Notes under the pieces: generated by a model | The model's input: only the letters and a program-made list of their open reading frames with translations | Databases searched by the model: none | Told to the model about the DNA's origin: nothing | Program-made: the position numbers and the translations under genes | DNA from: Candidatus Omnitrophica bacterium UBA1443 | GTDB taxonomy: Bacteria; Omnitrophota; Omnitrophia; Omnitrophales; Aquincolibacteriaceae | Direction of reading: 5' to 3' | Assembly: GCA_002329545.1 (NCBI GenBank) | Contig: DCTJ01000100.1 | Coordinates: 18,360 to 32,715 of the forward strand | DNA length: 14,356 nt | Shown here: positions 10,166 to 14,356 of the stretch, piece by piece | Layout of the letters: every line of letters starts with the position of its first letter | How positions within the stretch are numbered: position 1 is the stretch's first letter

Positions 10166-10353
10166 ATGCGACCCAAGAGTTATATTCGGTGAATAAAACC
10201 ATGCCCATGCGAAATGGATAGATTTTTTTGTTATTCAACCACAAAGTAAAATAGTTTTGTTTCGAACAAATCGCTCGTAAGCGAAAATCTCCAGCAATCT
10301 TTTTTCTATGCCTTGTATAGAAATCGAGAAGAAAGTGTGACTTCAAAAAAATA

Positions 10354-10380
10354 TTGAGTTCTTGCGAAAAGAAATATAAA
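10354..10380 (+). promoter_or_regulatory. Weak candidate parA promoter
   Basis: TTGAGT (10354-10359) and TATAAA (10375-10380) with a 15-nt spacer, slightly shorter than ideal. A start near 10387 would give a parA leader of about 60 nt that includes parS site 2. Low confidence because the region is A/T-rich. Confidence 0.3.
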
Positions 10381-10418
10381 CTGTCTCGTCGTTATTCCGA
10401 TAAATAATAAAAATTAAT

Positions 10419-10434
10419 AGTTTCACGTGAAACA
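10419..10434. promoter_or_regulatory. parS: parS site 2, touching the parA ribosome-binding site
   Basis: AGTTTCACGTGAAACA: the 14-bp palindromic core GTTTCACGTGAAAC is intact, with only the first outer base differing from consensus. Its last A is also the first base of the parA Shine-Dalgarno. ParB bound here would sit directly on the parA 5' leader, suggesting autoregulation of parAB. Confidence 0.93.
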
Positions 10435-10442
10435 GGAGGAGG
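10434..10442 (+). promoter_or_regulatory. Strong Shine-Dalgarno of parA
   Basis: AGGAGGAGG, four bases before the parA ATG, among the strongest ribosome-binding sites in the window. It fixes the parA start and shares a base with parS site 2. Confidence 0.85.
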
Positions 10443-10446
10443 TTTT

Positions 10447-11391
10447 ATGGGCGCTATATTTTCCTTTTTTAATCAAAAAGGTGGCGTTGGAAAAACAACT
10501 TCAGTCATAAATATAGCAACAGTTCTATCTGGAAGAGGAAAAAAGGTCCTTTTAATAGATCTTGATGCTCAAGGTAACACTACTAGTGGCATAGGGTTAG
10601 ATAAAAACAACTCTGAATTCACAGCATATCAACTTCTTGTGGATAACTCGGATCCTATATCAGCCATCAAAGAAACGTCGATAAAAAACCTCTACGCTAT
10701 TACAGCAAACTCAGATCTTGCAGGTGCGGAAATTCAATTGATTAACCAGGAAAAAAGAGAATTTGTTCTCAAGACGCAACTCGAAAAAGTAAAAAATGAT
10801 TATGATTTTATATTCCTTGATTGCCCGCCTTCCCTTGGCTTGATAAGCATAAACGCATTAACAGCAAGCAATTACGTTATTATACCGCTTCAGTGCGAAT
10901 ACTATGCCCTCGAGGGACTTGTATCTCTTCTTAAGACATATGAGTTAGTGAAAAAAGGGCTTAACACCGATCTAATGATTGGTGGAGTTGTACTTACAAT
11001 GGCGAACTTCCAAACCAACCTCACAAAGCAGGTGATTGACGAAGTCCGGGAATTTTTTAAAGAGAAGGTTTTTAATTCGGTGATTCCCCGGTCGGTGAAA
11101 TTGTCGGAAGCTCCAAGCTTTGGAAAGCCGGCGGTGATTTATGATACTCATAACCGGGGCTCGCAGGCGTATATGGAATTGGGTGTCGAATTTTTGAAAT
11201 GGTTTGGTACTGAGGATGACCGCATTCGACTAGCACAAGAACAAAAAATGACGGATGGTGCTGAGAATCCAGTTCTTGAAGGTTCAATACCACAAAGTAA
11301 CGAATCGGGAAACGCAAACCCGGAAAACACAGATCTTGCCAACGTTAATAATCACTCGGAAAATGTTGTTCCGGGAGATGAGAAAGCATAA
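10447..11391 (+). CDS. parA: Chromosome partitioning ATPase ParA (Soj)
   Basis: Deviant Walker-type ATPase that binds DNA non-specifically and drives segregation of ParB-parS complexes. KGGVGKTT at 11-18 holds the signature lysine K11 and catalytic K16; LLIDLDAQGN at 35-44 is the switch I region; FLDCPP at 123-128 is Walker B. The conserved core ends near residue 255. A further 59 residues form a hydrophilic tail rich in Asn, Glu and Ser, absent from compact Soj proteins and probably disordered. The first half is A/T-rich (32% GC counted at 10501-10560), while the segment near the end of the core is much richer (52% at 11101-11160). parB follows after 47 nt, forming an operon. Confidence 0.97.
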   Translation: MGAIFSFFNQKGGVGKTTSVINIATVLSGRGKKVLLIDLDAQGNTTSGIGLDKNNSEFTAYQLLVDNSDPISAIKETSIKNLYAITANSDLAGAEIQLINQEKREFVLKTQLEKVKNDYDFIFLDCPPSLGLISINALTASNYVIIPLQCEYYALEGLVSLLKTYELVKKGLNTDLMIGGVVLTMANFQTNLTKQVIDEVREFFKEKVFNSVIPRSVKLSEAPSFGKPAVIYDTHNRGSQAYMELGVEFLKWFGTEDDRIRLAQEQKMTDGAENPVLEGSIPQSNESGNANPENTDLANVNNHSENVVPGDEKA

Positions 11392-11438
11392 CCCTTTTAT
11401 TTATAATCATTTAGTGAAATAACATTAAGGAGAAGCTC

Positions 11439-12383
11439 ATGAAAAAGGCACTTGGAAGAGGATTGAATGCTCTTATCCCTGATAGTTATGTACAAGGGAA
11501 AGAGATGGAAAAAAATATACCAGCCTCCGCACATGTAACGTCATCCGCGCCAGCCGCCCCAAGTCTGGCGGTTTCCCCGGCGCCTCAAGGCGCTTTTCGG
11601 TTAATTCCTGTAGAGCAGATCACTCCGAACGAAAATCAGCCGCGCCAGCATTTTGATCCGGTTGGAATAGACGAACTTGCGAATTCAATCCGGGAAAAAG
11701 GGATACTTCAACCCGTCATTGTGAAAATGACGGGACAGAATCAGTATCAGTTAATTTGCGGCGAGCGGCGGTTCCGCGCGGCAAAGGTATGTGGATTGAC
11801 GCAAGTGCCCGCCGTTCTTAAGGATGTGGCTTCCGAGGATTTTTTGGAATGGGCGCTTATCGAGAATATCCAGAGGCAGGATCTCAATCCTCTTGAAGAA
11901 GCAGAAGCTTACCAAAAGATCATGGAATCGAGAGCTCTCTCACAGGAAGATGTCGCCAAACGAGTGGGAAAAAACCGAACCACGGTAACTAATACGATAC
12001 GCTTGCTGAGACTTCCCGAGGAAGTTAAAACCTATATAGTGACCGGACAACTATCTGCCGGGCACGCCCGCGCCTTATTAGGGCTTTTAACCCCGGAGCA
12101 TCAACGGCAAATGGCCAAGCGAATTGTCGAAGGAAATCTTTCGGTTCGCCAGGTCGAATTAATGGTCAATCGAAGCAACGCGCACAAACGCAAAGCAAAG
12201 ACCGCAAGGCATCTAAGTCCGGAGATCGTGGATTTGGAGAATCGCTTGGTTCATCATTTGGGAGCGCAGGTTAAAATTTATCCGCGAAAAAATCAAAAAG
12301 AAGGACGTATCGAGATACATTACTCGTCCCTTGATGATCTGGACCGAATTCTCCAAAAAATAAATCTTGCTCCCAACGGGTAA
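11439..12383 (+). CDS. parB: Chromosome partitioning protein ParB (Spo0J)
   Basis: parS-binding CTPase clamp of the segregation system. It has 314 residues. The N-terminal KKALGRGLNALIPD (2-15) is the ParA-contacting peptide. An Ala/Pro/Ser-rich linker (about 28-50) precedes the nuclease-like CTP-binding domain, with NENQPRQHFD (64-73), GERRFRA (108-114) and ENIQRQDLNP (142-151). A helix-turn-helix spans about 168-190 and the C-terminal dimerisation domain about 258-310. AAGGAG precedes the ATG at good spacing. The two parS palindromes upstream of parA are its expected targets. It is likely cotranscribed with parA. Confidence 0.97.
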   Translation: MKKALGRGLNALIPDSYVQGKEMEKNIPASAHVTSSAPAAPSLAVSPAPQGAFRLIPVEQITPNENQPRQHFDPVGIDELANSIREKGILQPVIVKMTGQNQYQLICGERRFRAAKVCGLTQVPAVLKDVASEDFLEWALIENIQRQDLNPLEEAEAYQKIMESRALSQEDVAKRVGKNRTTVTNTIRLLRLPEEVKTYIVTGQLSAGHARALLGLLTPEHQRQMAKRIVEGNLSVRQVELMVNRSNAHKRKAKTARHLSPEIVDLENRLVHHLGAQVKIYPRKNQKEGRIEIHYSSLDDLDRILQKINLAPNG

Positions 12384-12401
12384 AAAGACAGGGGCTGATC
12401 G

Positions 12402-12429
12402 TTGACTTCAAAAAAGACCATGTTATAAT
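12402..12429 (+). promoter_or_regulatory. Promoter of the solute-binding protein gene
   Basis: TTGACT (12402-12407), a 16-nt spacer and TATAAT (12424-12429): a near-consensus housekeeping promoter. Transcription should start near 12436, giving a leader of about 50 nt. It separates the transport genes from parAB. The -10 and next four bases, TATAATCCGC, are identical to the rpmH promoter. Confidence 0.75.
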
Positions 12430-12489
12430 CCGCGAAACGCGTCAGTTTTTCCGATTACCAAAACAAAACCTCAATCCGGAACCGCCGAC

Positions 12490-13779
12490 ATGAACAAAAG
12501 ATGGGTGAAAAGTTTATTCGTTTATTCCATCCTTTTAACAAGCTTTTTTTTGGTCGGCTGTGGCGCTGAACTTTCCGGAGATGGAAAAATACCGGTCAAG
12601 GTAAGCTTTTGGGGAACACCGGAAGAAATTGACATTATTACCCAAGCTCTTTCCGACTGGCACGCCGAGCATCCCACCATCAAGATTGTGTTTGAACACA
12701 CGCCCTACACGGGTTATACCAGTAAAATTTTAACCCGGATCGCCGGCGGAGCGGCTCCCGACATTATCGCGACCGAGGTGGACTATTTCGTGACGTTCGC
12801 GTCGAAAGGCGTCCTTGAAGACCTGACCCCTTATATGGAGGAAGACACCGCCGGTTTTAAAAAAGAGGATTTTTTCCCCCAGATTATCGATCGATTTACC
12901 TACGACGGAAAACTTTTGGCCCTGCCGCGCGATATCGCGCCGTTTGCCTGTGTCTATTACAATAAAAAACTTTTTGATGCCGCCGGAATCCCTTATCCCA
13001 CAGATGACTGGAATTGGAATGATCTTTTGAGGCTTTCGCGGGAACTGACCAAAAAAGATGAAAGTGGCCGGGTGACCCAGTACGGGTTTTACGGTTGGGC
13101 CTGGCAGAATTTTGTCTACGGGAACGGGGGGGCATTGGTTGATGACGTGAAAAATCCTACCCGAACGCTTCTGGACGATCCTAAAACTATAGAAGGGCTT
13201 CAGTTTTATGCGGACATGAGCAATCTTTATGGGGCGATGCCGACACCGGTAGCCTTTATGAATTTTGGCATGGGGGCGGATCGAATGTTTGCGAACGACC
13301 GGATCGCGATGTTTCTTTCCGGTATTTGGGAGACACCTCTTTTTAGGAATTACAACATCAGCTGGGATGTCGTGATGTTTCCCAAAAACGCCGAAGGAAA
13401 GCGGGCGTTTGGGACAGGCGGGACAGGCTACTGCATCCTGAAATCATCCAAAAACAAGAAGGAAGCGTGGGAGGTCATTAAAGCGCTGACGGGGCCTAAA
13501 GGACAGGAGCTTTTCGCGAAGCGTGGCCTCGCGCAACCGGCCAGAAAGGAAGTGGCCGGCGGTTTAGCTTTTGCCAAAGACCCCCAGCCTCCCGCGAACA
13601 AAAAAATGCTGAATGACGCGGTTCAGCACGTGGTCTTCAGTCCCTTTCATCCCCAGTGGCGAGAGATTGAGGAAAAAATTTTGAAGCCAAAGCTCGAAAC
13701 AGTTTTTAACGGAAAAAAACGCGCGGAGCAGGTTGTTAAAGAAGTAACGGCCGAAATCAATCAACTGCTGAATTCCTAA
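12490..13779 (+). CDS. Lipoprotein extracellular solute-binding protein, sugar type
   Basis: Family 1 solute-binding protein (SBP_bac_1 type) of an ABC importer, 429 residues. It has a lipoprotein signal: basic N-terminus, hydrophobic stretch at 8-22, and lipobox LVGC with the lipidated Cys at 24. The mature protein starts with a strand (VKVSFWGTPEE), followed by AGGAAPDIIATEVDYFVTFASKG, LPRDIAPFACVYYNKKLFDAAGI and a late GTGGTGYCILKSSKNKKEAWEVIKALTG segment, all typical of carbohydrate binders. The substrate cannot be read from sequence; the GH94-type gene downstream suggests a glucan or disaccharide. No permease or ATPase gene lies between them; these may be further downstream. It has its own promoter but no strong Shine-Dalgarno. 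The next gene begins 44 nt after its stop. Confidence 0.88.
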   Translation: MNKRWVKSLFVYSILLTSFFLVGCGAELSGDGKIPVKVSFWGTPEEIDIITQALSDWHAEHPTIKIVFEHTPYTGYTSKILTRIAGGAAPDIIATEVDYFVTFASKGVLEDLTPYMEEDTAGFKKEDFFPQIIDRFTYDGKLLALPRDIAPFACVYYNKKLFDAAGIPYPTDDWNWNDLLRLSRELTKKDESGRVTQYGFYGWAWQNFVYGNGGALVDDVKNPTRTLLDDPKTIEGLQFYADMSNLYGAMPTPVAFMNFGMGADRMFANDRIAMFLSGIWETPLFRNYNISWDVVMFPKNAEGKRAFGTGGTGYCILKSSKNKKEAWEVIKALTGPKGQELFAKRGLAQPARKEVAGGLAFAKDPQPPANKKMLNDAVQHVVFSPFHPQWREIEEKILKPKLETVFNGKKRAEQVVKEVTAEINQLLNS

Positions 13780-13823
13780 TCATTGACGGATTCGATCTAG
13801 CGTTAAAGGAGCGATCTTCCCCT

Positions 13824-14356
13824 ATGAGTCAAAAAAAATCAAAAAAGAAACGTGTCGCCTTAAGCCAAAAGACAACAAAGGAGCAGCAAAAGTTTAAATC
13901 CTCCTATGGTTATTTCACGGCGGATGGAAGGGAATATGTCATCACCCGTCCGGATACGCCGCGTCCCTGGGTGAACGTGATTTCAAACGGGGACTACGGC
14001 ACCATTGAAACTCAAACCGGATCGGGGTTTTCGTGGCGGGGCAACTCAAATCTGTCCCGCATCACCCGATGGGACCAGGATCTGATACGCGACAACTGGG
14101 GGAAATATATTTTTCTTCGTGACAAAGACAACGGGAAATACTGGTCGGGTACCTGGAAGCCGTGCATGACGAAGTATGATTTTTTTGAAGTGCGTCATGG
14201 ACAGGGCTATACCGTCACCACAACGAAGAAGAATGGTATCAAATTTGAGAAGACACTCTTCGTGGACATGACTGAACCTGTTGAGGTCTGGAAAATAGTT
14301 CTTACCAACGAGACGGCAAAAAAACGCCGCCTGAGTGTTTTTTCCTATTTTGACTG
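13824..14356 (+). CDS. GH94/GT36-family glycoside phosphorylase-like protein, C-terminus cut off
   Basis: Start of a protein like cellobiose phosphorylases and related GH94 enzymes (formerly GT36), which split beta-glucosides with phosphate to give a sugar 1-phosphate. Only 177 residues lie in the window, open to the right edge. After a Lys-rich start (1-24) it has YGYF at 28-31, REYVITRPDTPRPWVNVISN (36-55), GDYGT (56-60), SGFSW (67-71) and RITRWDQD (79-86), a pattern typical of the GH94 N-terminal beta-sandwich. The catalytic (alpha/alpha)6 domain and its Asp would be beyond the edge, so activity and substrate are unknown; a related glucan-processing enzyme is possible. AAAGGAG lies 12 nt before the ATG, a rather long spacing. 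It is probably cotranscribed with the solute-binding gene. Confidence 0.8.
   Translation, partial: MSQKKSKKKRVALSQKTTKEQQKFKSSYGYFTADGREYVITRPDTPRPWVNVISNGDYGTIETQTGSGFSWRGNSNLSRITRWDQDLIRDNWGKYIFLRDKDNGKYWSGTWKPCMTKYDFFEVRHGQGYTVTTTKKNGIKFEKTLFVDMTEPVEVWKIVLTNETAKKRRLSVFSYFD

Larger units (their letters stand above)
9934..10446. other. Gene-free spacer with parS sites, mnmG-parA
   Basis: A 513-nt A/T-rich stretch without a recognisable gene. It holds two ParB-binding sites, a possible promoter at 10078-10106, and two small inverted repeats: TCGCT/AGCGA at 10271-10284 and TTTCTAT/ATAGAAA at 10303-10323. A weak palindrome, GATTTTGAAAATC, follows the mnmG stop but has no clean U-run. A 66-codon minus-strand frame (10146-10346) resembles nothing known to me and ends by translating the parS palindrome. 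Many bacteria have rsmG here; I see no methyltransferase motif in any frame. It may be a centromere-like segregation region and long parA leader. Confidence 0.6.

Noticed and set aside
10146..10346. 66-codon minus-strand frame between mnmG and parA
   Set aside because: No recognisable motif, no clear ribosome-binding site, and its C-terminus LFHVKQ is simply the translation of the parS palindrome. A real small gene cannot be fully excluded.

Overview
This window is the replication-origin neighbourhood of a bacterial chromosome. Genes diverge from an A/T-rich spacer at about 5364-5667. To the left, on the minus strand, lie dnaA, dnaN, a DciA (DUF721) gene and gyrB (cut off by the left edge). 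To the right, on the plus strand, lie rpmH, rnpA, yidD, yidC, mnmG, parA and parB. After parB comes a lipoprotein sugar-type solute-binding protein and the start of a GH94/GT36-family gene cut off by the right edge. All genes point away from the spacer, so they would be read in the direction of fork movement from an origin placed there.

The organism is probably a Gram-negative-type bacterium: YidC has a large periplasmic domain and the binding protein is a lipoprotein. GC content is moderate and uneven. The gene set and the GyrB insertion suggest an uncultured or candidate-phylum lineage. Omnitrophota or another PVC-like group is my best guess, at low confidence; no rRNA is present to confirm it. 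Compared with common origin regions, recF is missing between dnaN and gyrB, rsmG between mnmG and parA, and jag and mnmE between yidC and mnmG.

Layout: 1-2367 gyrB; 2372-2680 dciA; 2764-3864 dnaN; 3865-4001 spacer with two DnaA-box-like sites; 4002-5363 dnaA; 5364-5667 probable oriC with a DnaA-box-like site, a 17-bp direct repeat and A-tracts; 5668-8028 rpmH-rnpA-yidD-yidC, tightly packed; about 8113-9933 mnmG; 9934-10446 a gene-free stretch with two parS sites; 10447-12383 parA-parB; 12490-13779 the solute-binding protein; 13824-14356 the partial GH94-type gene.

The genes cover initiation (DnaA), helicase loading (DciA), the sliding clamp (DnaN), supercoiling (GyrB), origin segregation (ParA, ParB, parS), tRNA maturation and modification (RnpA, MnmG), a ribosomal protein (RpmH) and membrane protein insertion (YidC, YidD). 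The last two genes look like the start of a carbohydrate uptake and breakdown locus that happens to follow parB. I see no new defence system or mobile element. The more interesting points are the origin architecture, a probably leaderless rpmH mRNA, a parS site touching the parA ribosome-binding site, and the unexplained parS-containing spacer.
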